Shown piece by piece: positions 8,678 through 15,898 of a stretch of 64,000 nucleotides of DNA. The stretch spans positions 1 through 64,000 of the forward strand of contig JAFQES010000014.1 of NCBI GenBank assembly GCA_017398945.1, given 5' to 3'. Position numbers and translations under genes: made by a program. The stretch is from Bacilli bacterium (GTDB lineage Bacteria; Bacillota_I; Bacilli_A; RF39; UBA660). The notes beneath the pieces are model-generated. The model did not search any database. It saw only the letters and a program-made list of their open reading frames with translations, and was not told the origin of the DNA. Position 1 is the first letter of the stretch; every line of letters starts with the position of its first letter.

Positions 8678-9142
8678 ATGAAAGTTTATATTGGATCAGA
8701 TCACGGTGCTAAAAATTTAGAGAAAGATTTATATGATTATTTAAAATCTAAAAATATTGATGTTGAAACAATTACTTTAGAAGTAATGGATGATAATGAT
8801 GATTATACTGATTATGCATACCTACTTGGAAAAAAAGTATTAGAAGATAAAGATAATTTAGGTATTTTAATTTGTCGTGATGGAATTGGTATGAGTATTG
8901 TTGCTAACAAAATAAAAGGATTATTATGTGCTCGCGTTTTAAGCGAAAAGGAAGCTGTTAAAGCAAAAAATCATAGTGGTGCTAACGTAATAGCTTTAGG
9001 TAGTGAAAATGGCTTATCATTAGAAGAAAATTATAAAATAGTAGATGCTTTTATAGAAAATGAATATCCGACGGAAGAAAGAAGAATAAGAAGAAAAAAT
9101 AAAATCATACAAATAGAAGCTGGAACATATAATGAACTATAG
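8678..9142 (+). CDS. rpiB: RpiB/LacAB-family sugar-phosphate isomerase
   Basis: 154 residues. ATG 8669 overlaps the TAGGAG ribosome site, so ATG 8678 is chosen. The fold markers of ribose-5-phosphate isomerase B are present: GSDHGA at the N-terminus, DYTDYAYLLGKKV, CRDGIGMSIVANK, and HSGANVIALGSE. The family normally reads CGTGIG. Here the catalytic-region Cys is kept but GT has become RD, which could alter the substrate from ribulose-5-P to another ketose phosphate. It overlaps ywzB by 11 bases and leads into the sporulation genes. Confidence 0.82.
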   Translation: MKVYIGSDHGAKNLEKDLYDYLKSKNIDVETITLEVMDDNDDYTDYAYLLGKKVLEDKDNLGILICRDGIGMSIVANKIKGLLCARVLSEKEAVKAKNHSGANVIALGSENGLSLEENYKIVDAFIENEYPTEERRIRRKNKIIQIEAGTYNEL

Positions 9143-9314
9143 GATATATATTTATGTTATTTGTATTTTTATAAGTGCTTTTGCTATTTCTGGAGCCAAC
9201 TTTGAAAGTTTATTTAGAAAAAATAAAGTAATTGAAGCAAGAACTTTTTTAATGCTTTGTAGTTTAGCATTGGGTTATCTTGTAGGAAGTTTAGTGATTG
9301 AATTTATTAGTTAG
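9132..9314 (+). CDS. ywzB: DUF1146 membrane protein (YwzB family)
   Basis: 60 residues with two membrane spans (about 4-20 and 40-57) joined by an ISGANFESLFRKNKVIEAR segment, the family signature of DUF1146/YwzB. It begins 11 bases before the end of rpiB. In Bacillus ywzB also lies close to spoIID. The role is unknown; the size and gene context are as expected. Confidence 0.85.
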   Translation: MNYRIYIYVICIFISAFAISGANFESLFRKNKVIEARTFLMLCSLALGYLVGSLVIEFIS

Positions 9315-9334
9315 TATTTAAATAAGGAGGCATT

Positions 9335-10240
9335 ATGAAAAACAAAATATTGCTTTTAATTATTTTAGTACTTAGTGTTATTGCAGTAATTAGTTTCAAA
9401 AATAATGGAACTAATTTTAATTTGGGTAAAAATAGAGTTACTTTAAATTTAAAAGATTCGGATACTGGAACGATTTCTAATGTTGAGTTAGAAAACTATA
9501 TCATAGGAGTTGTAGCAGCCGAAATGCCAGCTTCATTTAATGAAGAAGCATTAAAAGCTCAAGCGATTGCATCAAGAACTTATGCTATGTATAAAATTAA
9601 TAATTCTAAGGGAGAATATGATTTGGTAACAGACGTTTCCAATCAATCTTATATTACGATAGAAGAGATGAAAGATAAGTGGAATGATGATTTTGATAAG
9701 TACTATACTAAAGTAGCTAGTGCAGTAGATGAAACAAAGTCATTAGTAATGAAGTATGATGATGAAATTATTTCGGCTTACTATTTTGCGATGAGTAATG
9801 GTTATACAGAAGATGCTAGTTTAGTATTTAATGAAAGTAAACCGTATTTAAAAAGTATCGAATCTAAATGGGAAGATGAATCTATCAACAATTTCTCTGT
9901 TACTAAGACATTTAATCTTTCAGAATTTTGTATATTATTAAATGTTTCCGAGGAAAATATTGTTATTACAGATGTAATAAGATCTGATACTAATAGAGTT
10001 AACCAAATAACAATTAATAACCAACCTTTTTCTGGTACAGAGGTAAGAAAACTACTTGGACTGCGTTCAACTGATTTTGAAATTACCGTAACCGAAACAG
10101 AAGTGTTAATAACTACTAATGGCTATGGGCATGGAGTAGGTATGAGTCAATATGGGGCAAATTATATGGCTAAAGAAGGATATACATATGATGAAATCCT
10201 AAAGTATTACTATGATGGTATAGAAATTGGTAAAATTTAA
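9335..10240 (+). CDS. spoIID: Stage II sporulation protein D (SpoIID/LytB lytic transglycosylase)
   Basis: 301 residues with an N-terminal membrane anchor (about 4-21). In sporulators SpoIID sits in the mother-cell membrane and cuts denuded glycan during engulfment with SpoIIM and SpoIIP. The SpoIID core is clear: LENYIIGVVAAEMPASFNEEALKAQAIASRTYA, with the catalytic Glu in AAEMP, and the C-terminal GYGHGVGMSQYGANYMA...YYYDGIEI. It is followed by spoIIQ and spoIIID, the same order as around the B. subtilis gene. Confidence 0.93.
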   Translation: MKNKILLLIILVLSVIAVISFKNNGTNFNLGKNRVTLNLKDSDTGTISNVELENYIIGVVAAEMPASFNEEALKAQAIASRTYAMYKINNSKGEYDLVTDVSNQSYITIEEMKDKWNDDFDKYYTKVASAVDETKSLVMKYDDEIISAYYFAMSNGYTEDASLVFNESKPYLKSIESKWEDESINNFSVTKTFNLSEFCILLNVSEENIVITDVIRSDTNRVNQITINNQPFSGTEVRKLLGLRSTDFEITVTETEVLITTNGYGHGVGMSQYGANYMAKEGYTYDEILKYYYDGIEIGKI

Positions 10241-10263
10241 TAGTATAAAAACCACATATTTAT

Positions 10264-10297
10264 CCACACTTTAAATAGAAAGGAAGGATAAGTGTGG
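10264..10297 (+). promoter_or_regulatory. Hairpin enclosing the spoIIQ ribosome site and start codon
   Basis: CCACACTT (10264-10271) is perfectly complementary to AAGTGTGG (10290-10297). The 18-base loop holds the AGGAAGG ribosome site and the closing arm contains the GTG start, so translation could be gated by this 8-bp stem. Inferred from sequence only. Confidence 0.45.
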
Positions 10298-10923
10298 TTA
10301 AAAGAAAATTAAAAGGATATGTTTTACCGAGTCTATACTTATTAACTGTAATAACAGTATTTTTAGGAGTAAATTATTTAGTTAAGTTTTTTAATAATGA
10401 TTATTCTAATTATGTATTTGCTACTAAAACATTAAATAAAGATAGTGTATCAGTTGTTTCAACTGAAGGAGAAAAAGATACGATAATAAAACCATTCTTA
10501 GAAGATAGAGCAGCAATTTCTAAAAATTATTATGATATGAATGATGATGCTGAAACTCAACAAAAATCTTTAATCTATTACGAAAAAACTTATATGGAAA
10601 ATACCGGGGTATTATATTCGGCTGATGAAACCTTTGATGTAGTTGCTGTATTAGATGGAACTATTAAAGATGTAAAAAGCGATGATATTTTAGGAAATGT
10701 TGTGGAAATAGAACATTCATCTAATTTGATTACTGTTTATTACAGTTTAGGTGAAATTTCTGTTAAAAAAGGAGATAGAATAACTCAAGGGGAAACTATT
10801 GCTACAAGCAGTTCTAATAAATTAGAAAATGAAAAAGAAAATTGTTTATTATTTGAAGTATACCATAAAGGTAACTTAATAGATCCAGAAAACTTTTATA
10901 CAATGAATCCTAATGAACTTTAA
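10294..10923 (+). CDS. spoIIQ: Stage II sporulation protein Q (degenerate LytM/M23 domain)
   Basis: 209 residues starting at GTG. A membrane anchor (about 12-30) is followed by an extracytoplasmic LytM-like domain (about 105-200): DGTIKDV, NVVEIEHSSNLITVYYSL, GDRITQGETIATS, and CLLFEVYHKGNLIDPENF. In forespores SpoIIQ docks with SpoIIIAH and forms the channel to the mother cell. The usual HLHFE zinc motif reads CLLFEV and the first metal ligands are not evident, so this copy is probably a scaffold and not a peptidase, as in B. subtilis. The order spoIID-spoIIQ-spoIIID supports the assignment. Confidence 0.87.
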   Translation: MVKRKLKGYVLPSLYLLTVITVFLGVNYLVKFFNNDYSNYVFATKTLNKDSVSVVSTEGEKDTIIKPFLEDRAAISKNYYDMNDDAETQQKSLIYYEKTYMENTGVLYSADETFDVVAVLDGTIKDVKSDDILGNVVEIEHSSNLITVYYSLGEISVKKGDRITQGETIATSSSNKLENEKENCLLFEVYHKGNLIDPENFYTMNPNEL

Positions 10924-10970
10924 CATAAACTAATCTCTTAATAATATAATTATTAGGGGGTTATTTATTA

Positions 10971-11216
10971 GTGGATAGATATATGGCTAGTAGGGCTAAA
11001 GAATTAGGAGAACACTTAGTAAATACTAATAAAACAATAAGAGAAGTAGCAGAAGATTTTAATATTAGTAAAAGTACTGTACATAAAGACTTAAAAGAGC
11101 GTCTACCATTAATTGATAAAGATCTTTATAAAATAGTGGATGAAAAGTTGAATAATCATTTAGCTAGTAGGCACATTAGAGGTGGAGAATCGACAAGATT
11201 AAAATATAAAGGATAA
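10971..11216 (+). CDS. spoIIID: Sporulation transcription factor SpoIIID
   Basis: 81 residues from GTG 10971. Small HTH DNA-binding protein that tunes mother-cell (SigE to SigK) transcription. The helix-turn-helix lies at about residues 23-42 (IREVAEDFNISKSTVHKDL), and the basic C-terminal tail HIRGGESTRLKYKG is typical of the family. Length matches the family (81-95). It is followed 12 bases later by a gene of unknown function where B. subtilis has mbl. Confidence 0.94.
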   Translation: MDRYMASRAKELGEHLVNTNKTIREVAEDFNISKSTVHKDLKERLPLIDKDLYKIVDEKLNNHLASRHIRGGESTRLKYKG

Positions 11217-11228
11217 CGAGTTGATAAT

Positions 11229-11816
11229 ATGAAAACAAAGGATGTTATAGTCTTTATTTTAAATAACAATTTAGTTGTAAAGAAAGATGAGAAGATAGAA
11301 AAATTAGAACTAGATTCCAAAATTATGAAGTATGGAAGAATCAATGACATAAAAGAATTATTTAAGTTATTTAATAAATCTTCTATCTTAAAAGCGAGTA
11401 ACAAAAAAATATTTAGTGATAATTTATATTTTATCTATTTTAGTGACTATACAGACTTAGAACTTAATACTTTAAAAACAACATTTAATGAATATGGTTT
11501 TGATAAAGTAAACCTAATTTGCTTTGCTAATTTATTAAAGTATCCAAGATTAACTATGTATCTAGTAAATGATATATCAAAATATTGTATTTATACTGTG
11601 GATAACTTTGAAGTTATTAACAGTGAATTATTTAAAAATATAGATGATTTAGTTCAATTCTTATTAAGAAAATATAAGTTTAAAGAGTTAATTTTAATAG
11701 ATAATAATCACTTGGATTATTTTAAGGAAGTAGAACAAAAATATAAGATAAAATGTTATGTTTTAGATAATGATGAAAATTACATTTTTAAATTATTTAT
11801 GGAGCGCAATTCTTGA
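11229..11816 (+). CDS. Hypothetical protein downstream of spoIIID
   Basis: 195 residues, no signal peptide or membrane span, rich in Lys, Asp and Asn. Short beta-strand-like runs alternate with helices (DVIVFILNNNLVV at the start, FKELILIDNN near 160), but no motif is recognised. It starts 12 bases after spoIIID and ends inside a terminator, so it is in the sporulation unit. The position equals that of mbl in B. subtilis, but no actin-type nucleotide site is visible, so equivalence should not be assumed. Confidence 0.6.
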   Translation: MKTKDVIVFILNNNLVVKKDEKIEKLELDSKIMKYGRINDIKELFKLFNKSSILKASNKKIFSDNLYFIYFSDYTDLELNTLKTTFNEYGFDKVNLICFANLLKYPRLTMYLVNDISKYCIYTVDNFEVINSELFKNIDDLVQFLLRKYKFKELILIDNNHLDYFKEVEQKYKIKCYVLDNDENYIFKLFMERNS

Positions 11817-11827
11817 TTGCGTTTTTT
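11805..11827 (+). terminator. Terminator overlapping the end of the spoIIID-linked gene
   Basis: CGCAAT-TCTTG-ATTGCG with a following T run. The TGA stop (11814-11816) lies in the loop. Confidence 0.8.
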
Positions 11828-11839
11828 CATGATTTTCGA

Positions 11840-11845
11840 TATAAT
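11840..11845 (+). promoter_or_regulatory. -10 element of the agrA-agrC promoter
   Basis: TATAAT at 11840-11845, about 30 bases before the first plausible agrA start. No clear -35 is visible, consistent with activator dependence. Confidence 0.45.
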
Positions 11846-11874
11846 TGCTATTAGTTAATATAGAAGAGTGGTTG

Positions 11875-12603
11875 GTGAAAAGTGTGATTAAGTTTGTAGT
11901 GGTTGACGATGAAGAAAGTTGTTTAAATAATGTCAAAGACATAATTAGAGAAGTAACCTTTAATTTGGAAGAAGAAGTTAAGATAGAAACTTTTACAAAG
12001 TATTCAAAAAAGTTAGAAAAAGAAATAAATAATGTTTCCGAAAGAAAAATTTATATTTTAGATATTCAACTAGACGATAAGTTCTCTGGAATTCAAGTGG
12101 CAGAAATGATTAGAAGTGTTGACTGGGAAAGTGAAATAATCTTTATGACTTATCATGATAAAATGTTTGAAACTGTTTACCGAAAGGTTTATGAAGTTTT
12201 TAGCTTTATTGAAAAATTTCACGACTTTCGCGAACGACTTAAAAAAGATTTAAAAACTATATTAAAGAAAAATTGTGATAACAAATTATTTGTTTATCAA
12301 AGTAGAAATGTTGATTTAAAAATTTATTTAAAAAATATTTTGTATATCTATCGAGATAAAGAAGAGCGAAAAGTTGTCATTGTAACTGATAATAATAAAT
12401 TTACGGTTGGACTTGGAGTTCAAGAAATATTAGAGTTTTTAGATTCATCGTTTGCTGTGGTTCATCGAGCTTGTATTGTTAATAAAACAAGAGTACAAAA
12501 GTATCATTGGACTGATAAATATTTTGTTTTGGATACAGGTGAAGAAGTAAATATGTTATCAAAGAAGTATAAGAAAGAAGTGTTATGTGGTAATGAGTGT
12601 TGA
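11875..12603 (+). CDS. agrA: LytTR response regulator, AgrA type
   Basis: 242 residues. Starts before 11875 would lie in or beside the -10, so GTG 11875 (or GTG 11884) is preferred. Receiver domain: VVVDDEE at the start, the phospho-acceptor Asp in YILDIQL near residue 60, and the conserved T/Y region IIFMTYHD. The LytTR DNA-binding domain (about 145-240) has SRNVDLKIYLKNILYIYRD and FAVVHRACIVNKTRVQKY. The family binds paired direct repeats and in agr systems activates agrBD. agrC follows with an 11-base overlap. Confidence 0.9.
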   Translation: MKSVIKFVVVDDEESCLNNVKDIIREVTFNLEEEVKIETFTKYSKKLEKEINNVSERKIYILDIQLDDKFSGIQVAEMIRSVDWESEIIFMTYHDKMFETVYRKVYEVFSFIEKFHDFRERLKKDLKTILKKNCDNKLFVYQSRNVDLKIYLKNILYIYRDKEERKVVIVTDNNKFTVGLGVQEILEFLDSSFAVVHRACIVNKTRVQKYHWTDKYFVLDTGEEVNMLSKKYKKEVLCGNEC

Positions 12604-13867
12604 GTTTGTGTTGTATAGTTTAGCAACTAGTGTTTGTTATTTTTGTACAAATTGGATATATGGGATATTATCAAAACAAAAGTTTAAACTTAATTTACCT
12701 ATAATTATATTAATTTTTCTTATGGGTACATTAAATACATATATTAATATGCATTTTTCTGTTTCTATTAAAATAGTATATAATTTAATATGTTATTGTA
12801 CTTTAACAAAATTGATTTATAAAGATGATATTAAAACTTGGTTATTTTATAGTTTGTTAATTTGGTCTGCTGGTAGTATGTTAGATATGTTATTTATGTC
12901 TGCAATTTCAGCACTATTGTTTTTTGTTTTAGATAGTATGCCTACAATAGCGATTCCATTTATAACTTTGTTATTACAAGTTGTATATAATTTTTTGTTT
13001 AGAATAAAATTTGTACAAAATTGGATAAATAAATTGAAAGAAAAAATTGAAAAGATTCCTAATATTGGGTGGATATATTTTATAGTAATAATTCTTTTGG
13101 TGTTATTTAGTACTTTAGCATTCAATAATATGAAAAATTTAACAAATGAAATAATGATATTATTTTTAGTTTTAATTGCAATCTCCATTAGTGTGCATTT
13201 AATACATTCTATATATTCAGAAAAAATATATAATGAAGCTTTAAAAAATTTGTTAAATAATAACTTGTATTATGTTGATCTAAATTCTAAAAACAGAATA
13301 TTTAAGCATAATATAATTCATAAATTAGATGGCGTTAAAACTGTTGCTAATGATAAGGTAAAGAAATTAGTTAACGATATTATAAAGGAATATAACTTAT
13401 CAAGTTTGCCAAATAAGGAAATAGATAATTTGCCTAATGGAATTAATGGTTTGATTTGTCAGAAAATTTATAGTAATAAAAGTAAAAAACTAAATTTTGC
13501 TATAAATAATTATTTAAAAAGTGATTTGTTTGAAATTTTAACCCCTAAAAATTATAATAAATTATGTGAAACTTTAGGTATTTGTCTAGATAATGCTATT
13601 AATGCATCCTTAAAGACAAAAGATAAGGTATTACAAATTGTTATTTTAGAAAATGATGATAACATTTTTATTAAAATCATCAATACTTTTAAATCGGAAA
13701 TAGAAATAGATAATTTAGGTACACTTAACTATACTACAAAGCGTGAAGGTCATGGTTTAGGACTATATTCGATTTTTATGAAAAAAGGAGTTAAAATTAA
13801 AACTTCCATTATTAATAATTTGTTTGAGAATCAGCTTATTATAAAAAAAAGAAAAGTTAAAGCATAA
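12593..13867 (+). CDS. agrC: Peptide-sensing histidine kinase, AgrC type
   Basis: About 424 residues. The start is ATG 12593 (GTG 12587 is possible), overlapping agrA. Six or seven membrane spans fill residues 1-205 and form the peptide sensor. The kinase part has a phospho-acceptor His in FKHNIIHKLDG (about 240) and a GHKL ATPase: N box LCETLGICLDNAINAS (about 327) and G box TTKREGHGLGLYSIF (about 385). This architecture, next to an AgrA-type LytTR regulator and a convergent agrBD, identifies an AgrC receptor. Confidence 0.9.
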   Translation: MSVEFVLYSLATSVCYFCTNWIYGILSKQKFKLNLPIIILIFLMGTLNTYINMHFSVSIKIVYNLICYCTLTKLIYKDDIKTWLFYSLLIWSAGSMLDMLFMSAISALLFFVLDSMPTIAIPFITLLLQVVYNFLFRIKFVQNWINKLKEKIEKIPNIGWIYFIVIILLVLFSTLAFNNMKNLTNEIMILFLVLIAISISVHLIHSIYSEKIYNEALKNLLNNNLYYVDLNSKNRIFKHNIIHKLDGVKTVANDKVKKLVNDIIKEYNLSSLPNKEIDNLPNGINGLICQKIYSNKSKKLNFAINNYLKSDLFEILTPKNYNKLCETLGICLDNAINASLKTKDKVLQIVILENDDNIFIKIINTFKSEIEIDNLGTLNYTTKREGHGLGLYSIFMKKGVKIKTSIINNLFENQLIIKKRKVKA

Positions 13868-13870
13868 AAA

Positions 13871-13900
13871 AATAATCACATTTATCGTGATTATTTTTTT
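13871..13900. terminator. Bidirectional terminator between agrAC and agrBD
   Basis: AATAATCAC pairs with GTGATTATT around a seven-base loop, with A and T runs on both flanks. It lies between the convergent ends of agrC (+) and agrD (-). Confidence 0.85.
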
Positions 13901-13909
13901 GACATTATA

Positions 13910-14026
13910 CTATAATAATTCTTGTGGACATTCAGGTTCGTCAAAAGCAAACATACATGTTTTGCTTGTTCCAGTTGATGCAACACCAGTAAATAGATTA
14001 GCTAATAAATTTGCAAAAAAACTCAT
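13910..14026 (-). CDS. agrD: Autoinducing peptide precursor AgrD
   Basis: 38 residues, found by translating the gap between agrC and agrB; ATG 14026 follows an AAGGAGG ribosome site. Residues 1-16 form the amphipathic leader (SFFANLLANLFTG). Residues 20-28 read TSKTCMFAF, and the acidic C-terminal recognition part reads DEPECPQELL, matching the D/E-x-P-E-x-P-x-E-L tail of AgrD families. By analogy with staphylococcal AIPs the signal would be a five-residue thiolactone ring, Cys24 to Phe28 (CMFAF), with a short N-terminal tail. A second Cys (33) in the tail is unusual. It lies 37 bases downstream of agrB. Confidence 0.93.
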   Translation of the reverse strand: MSFFANLLANLFTGVASTGTSKTCMFAFDEPECPQELL

Positions 14027-14063
14027 AATTACCTCCTTTTATTCTAGTTTAAATATATTTAAA

Positions 14064-14669
14064 TTAATTTAAACCTTTTTTATAGTTTATATAATTATTA
14101 AATGGTGTTTTTGTTATCTTATAAAGAAGTGGACATATGCAACTTCCTTCTAACACCAAACTTAAAAATAATGCATTTAGTATAGTTGTATCATTCGAAA
14201 AATAGATTATTGGATAATACATAGCAATGATTACTAATGATTTAATCTTTAATTTTCTTCTTTTTTCTACTTTGATAATTGGCCTTTTAGGAGTATCAGC
14301 TGGTGCCCATAAAATAAAGAATACTGCAGTTATCATCCATGTGATTGCAATTATAAATTTAGGAATTGCTAGGTATTTTATAAATATTGAGCCGCCGATA
14401 TATATTGTTATAGTTGATATCCAGCATGCTATATTGCTTGAAGCGTGAATACCGAATGCATATGTTCTAAGTAATGCATAAAATATTAACAATAGTAAAA
14501 ATTCTTTTGTAGTACCTATAATAATGGATATTAAAAATACAACTAATGTTTTAGTGATTAATGTATATATGCATTCCATTCCATAACGATATATTTTTAA
14601 ATCTGTTTCACTACATACTTTATTCTTTTTTATTAAAGTAACTGTATTATTTATGATTTGCTCTTTCAT
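14064..14669 (-). CDS. agrB: Accessory gene regulator B, AgrD-processing membrane protease
   Basis: 201 residues with about five or six membrane spans. AgrB is a cysteine endopeptidase that cuts the AgrD C-terminal tail and helps export the thiolactone peptide. The catalytic His-Cys pair is visible in FGIHASSNIACW (about residues 74-83), with the usual six intervening residues. The N-terminal helix and length fit the family. The ribosome site is GGAGGT. agrD follows on the same strand. An inverted repeat sits in its leader. Confidence 0.93.
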   Translation of the reverse strand: MKEQIINNTVTLIKKNKVCSETDLKIYRYGMECIYTLITKTLVVFLISIIIGTTKEFLLLLIFYALLRTYAFGIHASSNIACWISTITIYIGGSIFIKYLAIPKFIIAITWMITAVFFILWAPADTPKRPIIKVEKRRKLKIKSLVIIAMYYPIIYFSNDTTILNALFLSLVLEGSCICPLLYKITKTPFNNYINYKKGLN

Positions 14670-14698
14670 ACTACCTCCGCAAACTAAATAATTTATTT

Positions 14699-14722
14699 AT
14701 CAAAGTTTTTGTTTACTTTGAT
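14699..14722. repeat. Inverted repeat in the agrB leader
   Basis: ATCAAAGT-TTTTGTTT-ACTTTGAT, an 8-bp perfect stem with an 8-base spacer, 30 bases upstream of the agrB start. A TATAGT-like -10 (reading on -) lies just upstream. It could be an operator or an RNA hairpin in the leader. Confidence 0.5.
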
Positions 14723-14898
14723 GAACTAACTATACAACATAAAATAATTTAATAACCAAAAATTTCCTTTAAAGATTATTTTTGTATTTGAAACTTGTAA
14801 TTAATAATTTTGGGTTATGTTAAAAAGTTGTTTTAGACATAAAACTGATATTTTGAAACAATTTAACTTGAAATTTTTTTGTCATTCGTTATTATGGT

Positions 14899-15010
14899 AA
14901 AGTCCCCTGCAGACAGGATGTAAGAAGCGAATTTTGTCGACTGGTATTATTTGCTTCTTAAAAAGTAGTTGTGGTAAGTTATAGATGTAAGAAGAAGGAG
15001 AGGTGGAATT
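14899..15010 (+). promoter_or_regulatory. Structured 5' leader of the cold-shock gene with alternative pairings
   Basis: The segment GATGTAAGAAG occurs twice (14917-14927 and 14984-14994). GCTTCTTA (14953-14960) can pair with the first copy (TAAGAAGC, 8 bp) or with the second (TAAGAAG, 7 bp), which runs into the AAGGAG/AGGTGG ribosome site. The two pairings are mutually exclusive, so the leader could switch between ribosome-site open and closed states, as E. coli cspA does with temperature. A separate CCTG-CAGA-CAGG hairpin lies near 14905. Confidence 0.6.
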
Positions 15011-15223
15011 ATGCAAGGACGCGTTAAGTGGTTCAATAATGAAAAAGGATATGGATTTATTGAATATGAAAACTTAGAAGATATTTTCGTTCACTATTCA
15101 GCTATAATAAAAGATGGCTACAAGACTTTGAAAGAAGGATCAATAGTAGAATTTAAATTAATCGAAACATCAAAAGGTCTTCAAGCAATTGAAGTTAAAG
15201 AAGCTGCATTAACTACTGTATAG
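15011..15223 (+). CDS. cspA: Cold-shock protein, single CSD domain
   Basis: 70 residues. OB-fold RNA chaperone that melts mRNA structure. The two RNA-binding motifs are intact: RNP1 KGYGFIE at about 13-19 and RNP2 DIFVHYSA at about 25-32. N-terminal GRVKWFN is the family opening. The long structured leader supports post-transcriptional control. A second AGGTGG lies only four bases from ATG, giving a strong ribosome site. Confidence 0.93.
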   Translation: MQGRVKWFNNEKGYGFIEYENLEDIFVHYSAIIKDGYKTLKEGSIVEFKLIETSKGLQAIEVKEAALTTV

Positions 15224-15288
15224 TAGTTTTTTTAAACTTTAAATTACTTAATATATATGTTATAATCTAATTGGAGGATGATGGAAAA

Positions 15289-15822
15289 ATGCAAATAAAT
15301 TATAGAGGAGATAAAATTACGGTTACACCAGCGATTAAAGACTATGTAGCAGAAAAATTATCTAGATTAGATCGCTACTTTGAAAACGCTGAAGGTATTA
15401 CTGCTTATGTGCTTATAAAAGTAAAATATAAGTTACAAACTATTGAAGTAACTGTACCAACAAGTAGATTTACTTTAAGAGCTGAGGTAAGTCATGAAGA
15501 TTTATATGCTGCAACAGATTTAGTAACGGATGTATTAGAAAGACAAATTAGAAAGAATAAGACAAGACTTAATAAGAGATATAAAGATTCGGCTGTTATG
15601 GAATTTAAATTTGATTATGAAGTAGAAGCTGGAGAAGAAGATAAAAATAAAATTGTTAAACGTAAAAATATTGAAATGAAACCAATGGATGAAGATGAAG
15701 CTATTTTACAAATGAGTTTAATAGATCATGATTTCTTTGTATTTAAAAATCTTGATGAAGAATGTGTTTCTGTTATTTATAAAAGAAAAGATGATAGCTT
15801 TGGTATCATTAACGTAAAATAA
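15289..15822 (+). CDS. hpf: Ribosome hibernation-promoting factor, long form
   Basis: 177 residues. TTG 15271 overlaps the TTGGAGG ribosome site, so ATG 15289 is used. The N-terminal Hpf/YfiA domain (MQINYRGDKITVTPAIKDYVAEKLSRLDRYF) binds the 30S decoding region. After a charged linker, the C-terminal dimerisation domain (about 125-177: KPMDEDEAILQMSLIDHDFFVF) drives 100S ribosome formation, which only long Hpf has. TATAAT at 15261-15266 gives a short leader. The next gene is secA, the same neighbour order as in B. subtilis (yvyD-secA). Confidence 0.95.
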   Translation: MQINYRGDKITVTPAIKDYVAEKLSRLDRYFENAEGITAYVLIKVKYKLQTIEVTVPTSRFTLRAEVSHEDLYAATDLVTDVLERQIRKNKTRLNKRYKDSAVMEFKFDYEVEAGEEDKNKIVKRKNIEMKPMDEDEAILQMSLIDHDFFVFKNLDEECVSVIYKRKDDSFGIINVK

Positions 15823-15847
15823 TAATTATTAACTATTGTATAAAAAG

Positions 15848-15870
15848 GAGTGAAATGTCACTCTTTTTTT
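15848..15870 (+). terminator. hpf terminator
   Basis: GAGTGA-AATG-TCACTC followed by TTTTTTT. Confidence 0.88.
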
Positions 15871-15898
15871 GTTATAATAATAAAATGGAGGTATGTAT

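Noticed and set aside
12847-13188. - strand ORF inside agrC
   Set aside because: Antisense shadow of membrane-span codons; no ribosome site.
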